Shown here in pieces: positions 8,962 through 17,703 of a stretch of 40,867 nt of DNA. A program made the translations under genes and the position numbers. The DNA is from Rhodospirillales bacterium (GTDB taxonomy: Bacteria > Pseudomonadota > Alphaproteobacteria > Rhodospirillales > UBA2165): the NCBI GenBank assembly GCA_028823885.1, contig JAPPFK010000167.1:1-40867 (forward strand), in the 5' to 3' direction. Position 1 is the first letter of the stretch. Every line of letters starts with the position of its first letter. The notes beneath the pieces are model-generated. The model did no database searches. It was given only the letters and a program-made list of their open reading frames with translations, and was not told the origin of the DNA.

Positions 8962-9762
8962 ATGGAAGTTGCGGAAAAATTTGCGGTTATTCGCGCATCA
9001 GGGCGCTACTGGACGGTTGGCGCCGTTCATAGCGAGGCCGACCGGCTGCAAGATCTCCATCGCCGGATGGAGCAGCGGCTGAAGGACAACGACAAACTCG
9101 TCTATCTCGGAAATTTTCTCGGCATCGGGGCCGCGGCCGTCGAAACGGTTGATGAAATGCTGCTTTTCCGCAGGCGCTTCCTCGCCCGGCCTCGGGCTCA
9201 CATCAAGGATTATGTAATCCTGCGGGGCGCGCAGGAGGAGATTTGGCAAAAGCTGCTCCAGATTCAGATGGCCCTCAATCCCGGCGAGGTGTTGAACTGG
9301 ATGATGGAGCACGGCGCCGGACCGACGATGCAGTCCTACGGCGCCGACCCCGAAGACGCGCTTGCCGCCGTTCGGGAAGGCGTAACGGCGCTCAATCGCT
9401 GGGCCGCGTCACTGCGCGACCGAATCCGCGGCCTCGACGGCCATGCCGCGCTCATCGCCAGTCTGCGCCGGGCGGCGTACGGCGACGACGGCGGCATGTT
9501 GTTTGTACATTCCGGCCTCGATCCGGCCCGGCCGATTACCAGTCAGGCCGATGATTTTTGGTGGAATAGCCAGGGTTTTGATGAAATTACCGCACCCTAC
9601 GGCACCTACCGCCGTATCGTACGCGGGCACGATCCTCGTGGCGGCGGCGTCCAAATCAACCCGTACACCGCGACGATTGACGGCGGTTGCGGTCACGGCG
9701 GAAATCTCGTTGCGGCGTGCTTCGACCCGCTGGGCGAGATGGTCGATCTGATCGAAGCCTAG
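8962..9762 (+). CDS. Degenerate PPP/calcineurin-type metallophosphatase-like protein (predicted pseudoenzyme)
   Basis: Overall PPP layout is kept ([87 protein letters not shown]), but the GDxHG, GDxxDRG and GNHE motifs are altered. Confidence 0.7.
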   Translation: MEVAEKFAVIRASGRYWTVGAVHSEADRLQDLHRRMEQRLKDNDKLVYLGNFLGIGAAAVETVDEMLLFRRRFLARPRAHIKDYVILRGAQEEIWQKLLQIQMALNPGEVLNWMMEHGAGPTMQSYGADPEDALAAVREGVTALNRWAASLRDRIRGLDGHAALIASLRRAAYGDDGGMLFVHSGLDPARPITSQADDFWWNSQGFDEITAPYGTYRRIVRGHDPRGGGVQINPYTATIDGGCGHGGNLVAACFDPLGEMVDLIEA

Positions 9763-9763
9763 G

Positions 9764-10237
9764 TTGGCCGGCGGCCGGCCGCTGCGTATCGTTTCCGGCG
9801 GGCAGACGGGAGTTGATCGGGCCGCTCTGGACGTAGCGCTCCTGCTCGGCTTCGAGATCGGCGGCTGGTGTCCCCGCGGCCGGCGCGCCGAAGACGGGCC
9901 CATATCCGAAACCTATCCGTTGGCCGAAACCCCAAGCGCCGACTACAGCGAGCGCACGGTCGCCAATGTGCGCGATTCGGACGCCACCCTTATTCTGGGC
10001 CGCGGACAACTGTCCGGTGGTACGGCTCTTACCCGTGACATCGCCCGGACGCGCAAGAAGCCGTTGCTGGTGCTCGATCTTCGAACGGCAACGCCGGATG
10101 ATGCCGCCGCCTGGATCAAGCGGCAGGCAATTTCGGTCTTGAACGTGGCCGGGCCCAGGGAGAGCGCCGCCCCAGGCATCTACGGGGAGGCATCTAGCTA
10201 CCTGCGGCAGGTGCTCGGCTCGGTCGCTGCTCGATAA
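9764..10237 (+). CDS. Putative molybdenum-carrier family protein
   Basis: [84 protein letters not shown] start, 1 nt after the upstream stop. Confidence 0.85.
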   Translation: MAGGRPLRIVSGGQTGVDRAALDVALLLGFEIGGWCPRGRRAEDGPISETYPLAETPSADYSERTVANVRDSDATLILGRGQLSGGTALTRDIARTRKKPLLVLDLRTATPDDAAAWIKRQAISVLNVAGPRESAAPGIYGEASSYLRQVLGSVAAR

Positions 10238-11693
10238 CGGTCTTCACCAGTTGGCCGGCCCGAAGGGGTTGGCCGGGTTCCAGCCCGTTCAGAACCCGGA
10301 AACGCTCCTCCCGGAGGTCGGAATAGGCCATCAGATCGGCGAACTTCTCCACCGTATCGCCGACGCCGACCGCGCGAATACGGATGCGGAGCGGTTTCAC
10401 GGACCCCGCCTCCCGGCGGGTGATGGGTTTCATGCTGAATGTGGTTCGCCGTAACTCGGGATCGAGGCGATTGGTCCGGTCGGCCGGCGTGATGAACATG
10501 AACCGGTAGATCCGCTGGACGCTTTGCCGGATGGCGACCAGGCGAAGATCCGCCGCACCATAGGATCGACGGATTCGGGTGACGCCAGTCGCCCCTTGCA
10601 TGCCGTTGACGGTGATGCCTTCGACGCCGGAAAGCCGCAACCGCTTCCCCCACACCGCCGTCAAGTACCGGGTCATCGGACCGGTGTAATTGCGCTTAAT
10701 GTCAAATCGGATAACCGAGTTGGCGTTGTCCCGCGCGATCACCGCCCTTCGGCCGTTGAACAGGGTAAATCCGGGCGGCACCCGGAACTTGAAGAGAAGC
10801 TCGGGGTGGATGAATTCCTGTCCGCGGACGAATCCTTCCTTGGGATCGTCGCCGAACAACATCCCGTCGAGCGATGCCAGATAGTCGACCCGGCCGCGCT
10901 TCGTTCCGGCCGGGACATTGCCTCTCGCCGCCGCGATGGCCGCCCGCACACGCTCGAGCGGCCTCGGGTGGGTGGCGAGCAAATCAAACTGGTCCACCCG
11001 GTTCGGCGACTTGCCTCTTATTTTCGCTTCCAGCGCGGCATGGGCCCGCATTCGGGTAAGGAAGCTGGCCATGGCCTCGTCGGCATATCCGGTGCGGCTG
11101 AGATATCGCACGCCCAGCGAATCCGCCTCGAATTCCTGCTGCCGGGAAAATCCGCGCAACGTCAGATTGGCCAGCGTCCCGTAAACCTCGTTTGCCGCGC
11201 CGGACCCCAGACCGAGATCCAGCAGGACTGCGCCAATCCCGGCCGCAAACGTGCCGCCGTATCGCTCGGCCGAATGCCGGGCGGTGACGTGGCCGATCTC
11301 GTGGGCGATGACGCCTGCCAACTCCGCTTCGTCGCCGGCGAGCGCCATGAGGCCGCGGGTGACGTAGACATATCCGCCGGGGAGCGCGAATGCGTTGACC
11401 TGGTCCGAATTCAGGATGGTGAACGTAAAGCCGAGATCCGGCAATTCCGATGTTCTGGCCAGGTCCTGGCCGATCCGATTGACATAGGCAACGAGTTTCT
11501 CGTCTTCGTAGACGCCGCCGAATTGTTCGAGAATCTTGGGGTGCTCCTGCGCACCGATGTTCTTTTCATCGGCCAGGCTCATGCCGCCGGTGAAGATCCG
11601 CTTGCCCGTCGCCGGCGCGGTGGCGCACGCCGCCAGCCCGCCCATCAGCAGGATGAGGCCCAGAATCTTGGCTGTCTTTCGCCCGAGGATCAT
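10194..11693 (-). CDS. M48 family Zn metalloprotease, lipoprotein, BepA-like with C-terminal LysM-like segment
   Basis: Lipobox [47 protein letters not shown]-terminal [43 protein letters not shown]. Confidence 0.9.
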   Translation of the reverse strand: MILGRKTAKILGLILLMGGLAACATAPATGKRIFTGGMSLADEKNIGAQEHPKILEQFGGVYEDEKLVAYVNRIGQDLARTSELPDLGFTFTILNSDQVNAFALPGGYVYVTRGLMALAGDEAELAGVIAHEIGHVTARHSAERYGGTFAAGIGAVLLDLGLGSGAANEVYGTLANLTLRGFSRQQEFEADSLGVRYLSRTGYADEAMASFLTRMRAHAALEAKIRGKSPNRVDQFDLLATHPRPLERVRAAIAAARGNVPAGTKRGRVDYLASLDGMLFGDDPKEGFVRGQEFIHPELLFKFRVPPGFTLFNGRRAVIARDNANSVIRFDIKRNYTGPMTRYLTAVWGKRLRLSGVEGITVNGMQGATGVTRIRRSYGAADLRLVAIRQSVQRIYRFMFITPADRTNRLDPELRRTTFSMKPITRREAGSVKPLRIRIRAVGVGDTVEKFADLMAYSDLREERFRVLNGLEPGQPLRAGQLVKTVIEQRPSRAPAAGS

Positions 11694-12547
11694 TCGCCGA
11701 CGATCTCGATCTGCTCAGGGTGCGTCACCTCGATCATAGGGCCGTTGAAGGATTTCAGCCAGCCGCGGACACGGATGGTCTTGCCGGAAAGGGACGTGAC
11801 GTCGATCCCGCTCGATTTGAACAGCCGCATCCACTTCGGGGCGATGGAAATCGTGAAATCGGTCCGCCAATCCGGCGAGAAATTCAGATAGGCGCGGCTT
11901 CTGATGATCGCCGCCGCCACGATCCGGCCCTCGACGATCTGGAAGCTGCCCATATGGCGTCCGGCATCCTCGGCGCGGCGAACCTGATAGAAGCGATGGC
12001 GCCAGATTCCGCGCCTGGTCGCCCTCGCTTCGCGCTCGAGCGCCAGCATGGCCGGGACGGCGGCCCGGTTGTCCGGAAGGGTATGGACCCGGGCCAGTCC
12101 CCGCCGCAGCAATTCGCCCTGGATCCAGAAATCGTTCGGTGTATAGAGATGGGCCAGCAGCCGGCCGTGCCGGTCCAACCGCTCGCCGCCGAACGCAAGC
12201 ATCAATTCCCGGCCGAGCGCCAGTTCCTCGAGCGCGGCCCTTGCGCGATCGGCCAATGGCCATTTGCGGACATGGGGCCGCCCCGGCGGAGGTTTGGGCG
12301 CTCGAATGCCGGCCAGGCGAATTTCCCGGGATCGCCCGGCCGGCTTGGCGAGCACGACCGTATCTCCGTCAACGACGGATTCGATCCGGACCACCGCTCC
12401 CGGCGCAAGATCGGGCTCGATGGCGTGCGCGGCCTCGCCCGCGGCGCCCGCCGCCAAGACCCCGGCGAGTACCCCCGGCAGCATCCCCGGCGGAAGCCGC
12501 CGAACCGCTTTAGGTCGGGAGATTAATGAGTATGATGCAACGGCCAT
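11690..12547 (-). CDS. Thermonuclease (SNase-like) family protein (ORF open to 12616)
   Basis: RIESVVDGDTVVLAKPAGRSREIRLAGIRAPK...RHGRLLAHLYTPNDFWIQGELLRRGLARVHTL...LEREARATRRGIWRH is the SNase signature. Confidence 0.88.
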   Translation of the reverse strand: MAVASYSLISRPKAVRRLPPGMLPGVLAGVLAAGAAGEAAHAIEPDLAPGAVVRIESVVDGDTVVLAKPAGRSREIRLAGIRAPKPPPGRPHVRKWPLADRARAALEELALGRELMLAFGGERLDRHGRLLAHLYTPNDFWIQGELLRRGLARVHTLPDNRAAVPAMLALEREARATRRGIWRHRFYQVRRAEDAGRHMGSFQIVEGRIVAAAIIRSRAYLNFSPDWRTDFTISIAPKWMRLFKSSGIDVTSLSGKTIRVRGWLKSFNGPMIEVTHPEQIEIVGE

Positions 12548-12600
12548 CGTTTTATGCGTTGGCTCCGAACCACCCTCCCTATCCTCAACTGGCGGAAACC

Positions 12601-13566
12601 ATGGACGTCGCCTCAACCCAGTATCAGATGTTTCCGGAAATCGAGCCCTTCAGCTCCGGCATGCTCGATCTCGACGGACATCATAAGATGTACTGGGAGG
12701 TATCAGGCAACCCCGAGGGACGGCCGATCCTGTTTTTGCACGGCGGGCCGGGCGCCGGCGCGTCGGCCTCGCACCGCCGGTTTTTCGACCCCGAGCACTA
12801 TCGGATCATCGTTTACGATCAGCGCGGTGCCGGGCGCTCCAAACCGTTTGCCGATGTTACCGACAACACGACACAGCACCTGATCGCCGACGTGGAGCGG
12901 CTGCGCGAGCATCTGGGGATCGACGGCTGGCTGTTGTTCGGAGGCTCCTGGGGCAGTTCCCTGGCGCTCGCCTATGCCATTGCCCACCCGCACCGGGCCC
13001 AAGGCATGATCCTCCGGGGCCTGTTCCTGTGTACCGCTGCTGAAGTGGATTGGTTCCTCGGCGGTATCGCGCGGGTGTTTCCAGAGCCATGGCGGGAGTT
13101 CCTGGAGTTTCTGCCGGACGACGAGCGCCGGAATCCGCTCGGCAGCTATCATGCGCGCCTGATGAGCGAGGACCCGACCGTCCATGGCCCGGCGGCCCGG
13201 ACGTGGGCGCGGTTCGAGGGCGCGTGCTCGACATTGCTGCCGAATCATCGCGGCGTTTCCGGGTTGGAGTCCGGCCGCGCGGCGCTGGCCCTGGCGCGCA
13301 TCGAGGCGCATTATTTCGTCAACGGCCTGTTCCTTCCCGATACGTATTTCTACGATCATCTCGACACGATCCGGCATCTTCCGGCCGTCATCGTGCAGGG
13401 CCGCTACGACATGGTCTGCCCGATGATCACCGCGGACGCCTTCACCGCCGCCTGGCCGGAGGCGGATTACATGATTGTTCCGGATGCCGGCCATTCGGCC
13501 ATGGAGCCGTCCATCCGCTCGGCGCTCGTCGGCTGTACCGAGCGGTTCAAGACCCGGGGGATCTAG
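12601..13566 (+). CDS. pip: Proline iminopeptidase (ORF open from 12526)
   Basis: MFPEIEPFSSGMLDLDGHHKMYWEVSGNPEGRPILFLHGGPGAGASASHRRFFDPEHYRIIVYDQRGAGRS...LFGGSWGSSLALAYA. Confidence 0.93.
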   Translation: MDVASTQYQMFPEIEPFSSGMLDLDGHHKMYWEVSGNPEGRPILFLHGGPGAGASASHRRFFDPEHYRIIVYDQRGAGRSKPFADVTDNTTQHLIADVERLREHLGIDGWLLFGGSWGSSLALAYAIAHPHRAQGMILRGLFLCTAAEVDWFLGGIARVFPEPWREFLEFLPDDERRNPLGSYHARLMSEDPTVHGPAARTWARFEGACSTLLPNHRGVSGLESGRAALALARIEAHYFVNGLFLPDTYFYDHLDTIRHLPAVIVQGRYDMVCPMITADAFTAAWPEADYMIVPDAGHSAMEPSIRSALVGCTERFKTRGI

Positions 13567-13626
13567 CCCGCATTTCTCACCAGGGTCATGGTCTGCCCGG
13601 CGCTCTATGCTATAACCCGGGCTACC

Positions 13627-13703
13627 GGCCCCGTAGCTCAGCTGGATAGAGCACCAGATTCCTAATCTGGGGGTCACAGGTTCGAATCCTGTCGGGGTCG
13701 CCA
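13627..13703 (+). tRNA. tRNA-Arg (anticodon CCT), CCA encoded
   Basis: GGCCCCGTAGCTCAGCTGGATAGAGCACCAGATTCCTAATCTGGGGGTCACAGGTTCGAATCCTGTCGGGGTCGCCA: acceptor GGCCCCG/CGGGGTC, anticodon arm CCAGA-TTCCTAA-TCTGG, T-loop TTCGAAT. Confidence 0.97.
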
Positions 13704-13729
13704 GCATTGCGTGGGCCAGGGGGAAGACG

Positions 13730-14122
13730 ATGCCGGTAAGAATCGAGGGCGGATGCGCCTGCGGCGCCGTACGCTACCGGTCGCCCGAAGCGCCCAAATT
13801 CTCCTTCCATTGCCATTGCCGTCAATGCCAGCAAGCCACCGGCACCGGCCATTCGAGCCTGCTGATGGTGCCGGCCGCTACGCTGGAGATCGAGGGAGAG
13901 CTCAAGTTCTTCGAGACGACCGCCGACAGCGGCAACGCGGTGAGCCACGGTTTCTGTCCCGATTGCGGCTCCCCCCTGATCAGTTTCAGCGCCGGCTATC
14001 CGGACAATCGCTACGTCATGGCCGGCAGCCTGGATGATCCAAGCGGCTTCGAACCGCGGAAAGCGATATTCGTGGAGTCGGCTCACGCCTGGGACCATAT
14101 GGACCCCAAACTGACCGGCTAG
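13730..14122 (+). CDS. GFA (glutathione-dependent formaldehyde-activating / CENP-V-like) family Zn-binding protein
   Basis: GGCACGAVRYRSPEAPKFSFHCHCRQCQQATGTGHSSLLMVP...SHGFCPDCGSPL with conserved Cys ligands. Confidence 0.92.
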   Translation: MPVRIEGGCACGAVRYRSPEAPKFSFHCHCRQCQQATGTGHSSLLMVPAATLEIEGELKFFETTADSGNAVSHGFCPDCGSPLISFSAGYPDNRYVMAGSLDDPSGFEPRKAIFVESAHAWDHMDPKLTG

Positions 14123-14146
14123 TCCCCCCTGCGGCGGCCGAGTGGC

Positions 14147-14193
14147 CTCCTAATGGCCCCCTAATGGCCCCCTAATGGCCCCCTAATGGCCCC
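14147..14193. repeat. 11-bp tandem repeat (CCCTAATGGCC), about 4 copies, at a convergent gene junction
   Basis: TCCTAATGGCC CCCTAATGGCC CCCTAATGGCC CCCTAATGGCC CC; the innermost copy holds the stop codon of the minus-strand gene ending at 14183. Confidence 0.95.
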
Positions 14194-15136
14194 AAGTATT
14201 GTCGTAGTCCCGCTTGGCCTCCTCGGTCAGGAATTCATCCTCGATTTCCTGAACGCGGTCGCCGCCGGTGAGTGATTTTTGATCGGCCCGGCCCCATTTG
14301 GATTGCCGTGCGCGCTCGTGGAATTCGTCCAGCGCGACCGGGCCCCGTTCGAACATGTCGTTCATCACCTCCCAGGCGGCCTGCATGCCGACGGTTGCGA
14401 AATAGACCGGGTAAAGGGCGATCCGGACACCCAGCTGGTCGTACTCTTCGAGGCTTGGCGCGGGCTCCTCGCGGCCGCCCCAGATCACCTGAACCGGGGC
14501 CGGTATCTCACGGCAGGCGCGCTCCAGATCCTTGCGCGTCTCCACGGAATTCAGCCAGACGTAGTCGGCGCGGCCTTCTTCCACATAGGCGATGCAGCGC
14601 TCCAGCGCCTGCTCGAAATCCCCGCCTTCGGCGCCCAGGCTGTCGTTTCGGGCGCAGATCAGGAAATCCGGCGCTGCCTCGTCGCGGGCCGCCGCCGCGG
14701 CCTTCATCTTGCCGACGTGCTCGTCCATGGAAATCACCCTCCGCCCCGCGAGGGTCGCCGATTTCTTGGGAGCTTCCTGGTCCTCGATATTCATCGCCGC
14801 CAGTCCGGCCGCGGCGATCTCCCGTACGGCAAAGTGGACGTTGACCGCATTGCCGAATCCCGTGTCCGCGTCGAGCTGGAGCGGAATGGATGTTCTCGAG
14901 GCGCAATGCCGTCCGTGGTCCACCATATCCCGAAGCCCCAGAATTCCATTGTCCGGCACGCCCAACAGGAACGCCGCCATCTGCGATCCGGCGAGGAAGA
15001 AGGCCTCGTAACCGATTTCCTCGGCCATTCTGGCGTAAAGGGGACTGAAGCCGCCCGGCATGACCGTTACGCGGTCGCGATCCAGGATTTCTCTCAGCGA
15101 TTGACGTTTCTGGTGGGTGTCCGGCTTCTCGCTCAC
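14183..15136 (-). CDS. Isocitrate lyase / PEP-mutase family protein
   Basis: LREILDRDRVTVMPGGFSPLYARMAEEIGYEAFFLAGSQMAAFLLGVPDNGILGLRDMVDH...PLQLDADTGFGNAVNVHFAVREIAAAGLAAMNIEDQEAPKKSATLAGRRVISMDE. Confidence 0.9.
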   Translation of the reverse strand: MSEKPDTHQKRQSLREILDRDRVTVMPGGFSPLYARMAEEIGYEAFFLAGSQMAAFLLGVPDNGILGLRDMVDHGRHCASRTSIPLQLDADTGFGNAVNVHFAVREIAAAGLAAMNIEDQEAPKKSATLAGRRVISMDEHVGKMKAAAAARDEAAPDFLICARNDSLGAEGGDFEQALERCIAYVEEGRADYVWLNSVETRKDLERACREIPAPVQVIWGGREEPAPSLEEYDQLGVRIALYPVYFATVGMQAAWEVMNDMFERGPVALDEFHERARQSKWGRADQKSLTGGDRVQEIEDEFLTEEAKRDYDNTWGH

Positions 15137-15224
15137 CGTATGTCTCCGATAATTCGTTTTCGCCCGTCCTCGCGCCAGTCTATGGTTTGGACCAGGATCG
15201 GCAATCCAAAGAAGGGGGGGATCG

Positions 15225-15959
15225 ATGCTGAAGCTCTATCACTTTTGGAGCTCGACCTGCTCCAAAAAGGTTCGCATAGCGCTGGCCGAAAAGGGCCTGG
15301 ACTGGGAAAGCCGTCACATCGACCTCGGTCCGAAGCAGGAAAATACCGAGCCGTGGTACGTGAAGCTGAACCCCAACGGGGTCGTTCCGACCCTCGATCA
15401 TGACGGCCGGATCATCATCGAATCCAACGTGATCATCGAGTACCTGGACGACGTCTTTCCCGACATCCATTTGCGGCCCGGGGACGCCTACGGGCGGGCG
15501 CAAATGCGCATCTGGCTGGACCGGACCGAACATGTGGTCCACAGGAACGTCAATATGATCTCGTTCAACAGGCGGTTCCTGCCGCGCCTTGCGGAGAAAT
15601 CGGATGCGGAAAAGGAGGCGGTGATCAACCGGATGCCGAACCTGGAAAAGCGCCGGGAAATGTTGCGGCGGCTGAGGGCGGGCGTGTCGGTGGACGACGA
15701 GGCGCAAGCCGAGGCCGCGCTTGCCGGGGTGATGGATATGATGGAGGTGCAACTCGGGCAGACGCCATGGCTGGCCGGAGAAGAGTTTTCCCTCGCCGAT
15801 ATCTGCATTACCCCGTTCATCGAACGGTTCGGGGCCAACGGGCTGACCGCGCTGATCGATTGGCGGTCGCGGCCGGCGGTCGGAGACTGGTGGCGGCGCA
15901 TCCAATCCCGGCCGTCCTATGACGAAGGGATGAATTTCCCAAACCCGGCGGCGGCCTGA
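15225..15959 (+). CDS. Glutathione S-transferase family protein
   Basis: LKLYHFWSSTCSKKVRIALAEKGLDWESRHIDLG...WYVKLNPNGVVPTLDHDGRIIIESNVIIEYLDDVFPD. Confidence 0.93.
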   Translation: MLKLYHFWSSTCSKKVRIALAEKGLDWESRHIDLGPKQENTEPWYVKLNPNGVVPTLDHDGRIIIESNVIIEYLDDVFPDIHLRPGDAYGRAQMRIWLDRTEHVVHRNVNMISFNRRFLPRLAEKSDAEKEAVINRMPNLEKRREMLRRLRAGVSVDDEAQAEAALAGVMDMMEVQLGQTPWLAGEEFSLADICITPFIERFGANGLTALIDWRSRPAVGDWWRRIQSRPSYDEGMNFPNPAAA

Positions 15960-15982
15960 GCCAGAGACCGAGCCAGGCCCCG

Positions 15983-16690
15983 CTAGCGAGGCTCCACGCC
16001 AAACCTGTATCCGCTGCCGACGACGGTCAGGATGATCGCCGGCCGGCGGGCATCGGCTTCGATTTTCTTGCGCAGGCGGCTGATCAGGACGTCGATGACC
16101 CGCTCCGAGGGGCCGTCCTCGTCCCGGCTGATGGCGTCCAGAAGAAAGGCCCGCGAAAGCACCCGGTTGGGCGCGTTGACCAATGCCGACAGCAGGTTGA
16201 ACTCGGCGTTGGTCAGCGGAATGACCTCGCCGCCCTGGCGGCTCAAGGTGTGTCCGGCAATGTCCAAGATGAAATCCGCGAACGCCACCGATTGCCGGCG
16301 CCGGGTATCGACCGCCGTCCCCTCTCCATCGGAGCGCCCCAACAGGTTCCGGATCCGCAGGACCAACTCCTCCGGATCGACGGGTTTGTTGAGGTAATCA
16401 TCGGCCCCAACCTCCAGGGCGGTAATCCGGTCGTCCCGGCCTTTGCGCGCCGTCAGAACGATGATCGGCGTCCTGGAACGCGCCCGAACCTGCCGGGCGA
16501 GGGTCAAACCGTCCTCGTCGGGGAGAGTGAGGTCGAGGAGGACCAGGTCGACGGGCTTGCCATTGAGCAGGCCCAGCGTTTCCGTCCCGGTGGCCGCGAC
16601 GCTGACCCGAAACCCCTCTTTCTCCATATAGGCGGCCAAGAGGGATTGGACGAATTCGTCATCCTCGACAATAAGCAGGTGAGGTTTCAT
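15983..16690 (-). CDS. OmpR/PhoB-family response regulator transcription factor
   Basis: LLIVEDDEFVQSLLAAYM...VDLVLLDLTLPDEDGL...PIIVLTARKGRDDRITALEVGADDYLNKPVDPEELVLRIRNLL, with winged-helix C-terminus DGPSERVIDVLISRLRKKIEADARRPAIILTVVGSGYRFG. Confidence 0.95.
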   Translation of the reverse strand: MKPHLLIVEDDEFVQSLLAAYMEKEGFRVSVAATGTETLGLLNGKPVDLVLLDLTLPDEDGLTLARQVRARSRTPIIVLTARKGRDDRITALEVGADDYLNKPVDPEELVLRIRNLLGRSDGEGTAVDTRRRQSVAFADFILDIAGHTLSRQGGEVIPLTNAEFNLLSALVNAPNRVLSRAFLLDAISRDEDGPSERVIDVLISRLRKKIEADARRPAIILTVVGSGYRFGVEPR

Positions 16691-16764
16691 CTCTAAAAAA
16701 ATCTCTTGTTTTCAATCAATTATGATTTATTTCGATGCAATCCGCCGCTTGCTCTTCACATCAA

Positions 16765-16789
16765 TTAACATATTTAACACACTTTAACA
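16765..16789. promoter_or_regulatory. Three direct TTAACA repeats between divergent regulator genes
   Basis: TTAACA at 16765, 16774 and 16784, spaced 9 and 10 nt, in an AT-rich gap. Confidence 0.4.
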
Positions 16790-16836
16790 TGGGCATTATG
16801 GCGCCAGACCATTGAAGCAAGCAGGGGGTAGGGAAC

Positions 16837-17553
16837 GTGGCCGACATCGAACTGAACCGTATCCTGCACGTGGACGATGAAAGCGATATCCGGCAGGTCG
16901 CGCGGCTGGCGCTCGAGACGGTCGGCGGTTTTACGGTCGAAGGATGCGCGTCCGGGCGGGAAGCGCTCGAAAAGGGCCCGCGTTTTGCGCCTCAGTTGAT
17001 CCTCCTGGACGTGATGATGCCCGGACTGGATGGTCCGGCGACATTCGAGGCGATGAAGGAGATCGACGGGCTGAGGGAGGTCCCGGTGGTGTTCGTGACG
17101 GCCAAGGCGATGCCGTCGGAGTTGCGGCGATTCCTCGATATGGGCGCCGCCGGGGTCATCGCCAAACCGTTCGATCCCATGGCCATTTCCGGCCAGCTTC
17201 GTGAAATCTGGCGGCAAGCCGTGAGTGATCCGGAAGCAAAATTCGCCGAGAAATTCGAGGCGCTCCGCAAGGCCTATGCAGGGCGGCTGGATGAGCGTCT
17301 GAAGGAAATGGAAGGCCAGCGCGACGCACTCGCCTCGGCTTCCGGAAGCGACGGTGAGACGGTGGAGCGCATCTCGCGGGCCGCCCATAAGCTCGCGGGA
17401 AATGCCGCGACGTTCGGGTTTGCGGAACTGGGCGACGCGGCGGCCCAGTTGGAGACGGTGTGCGAAGGAGCCGGCAAGGACGGCGCGCTGCCGGATTCGA
17501 TCCGCCAGGAGATCGTCGACCGCGTCGGCGCCCTGCGGGCGTTGATCGGTTAG
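16837..17553 (+). CDS. Response regulator receiver protein fused to an Hpt domain
   Basis: GTG start; RILHVDDESDIRQVARLAL...QLILLDVMMPGLDGP...VPVVFVTAKAMP...GVIAKPFDPMA (REC) and C-terminal RISRAAHKLAGNAATFGFAELGDAAAQLE (Hpt). Confidence 0.88.
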   Translation: MADIELNRILHVDDESDIRQVARLALETVGGFTVEGCASGREALEKGPRFAPQLILLDVMMPGLDGPATFEAMKEIDGLREVPVVFVTAKAMPSELRRFLDMGAAGVIAKPFDPMAISGQLREIWRQAVSDPEAKFAEKFEALRKAYAGRLDERLKEMEGQRDALASASGSDGETVERISRAAHKLAGNAATFGFAELGDAAAQLETVCEGAGKDGALPDSIRQEIVDRVGALRALIG

Positions 17554-17703
17554 TGGCGCCCGGCGTGCCGCGCAATATATTGGAGCTGTTGTTTTTCGAC
17601 GGCTTCGTATCCAGCAGTCCGGATATAAGAAACAACCGGGCGATGTCCCGATATCATTTTTCGGTGTTCCCTGTTCGCGAACCGTCGACCGAGGAGGTGG
17701 TTC

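Noticed and set aside
12703-14098. Minus-strand ORFs beginning MLATPTGFEPVTPRLGIWCSIQLSYGAGSPG (12703..13707) or ending DPDRIRTCDPQIRNLVLYPAELRGR (13622..14098)
   Set aside because: These are the well-known spurious translations of a tRNA gene read antisense; they overlap tRNA-Arg(CCT) and real plus-strand genes.
14147-14193. Possible CRISPR array
   Set aside because: Units are 11 bp with no spacers; a simple tandem repeat.
16765-16789. CtrA box (TTAA-N7-TTAAC)
   Set aside because: Spacers between TTAA half-sites are N5 and N6, not N7.
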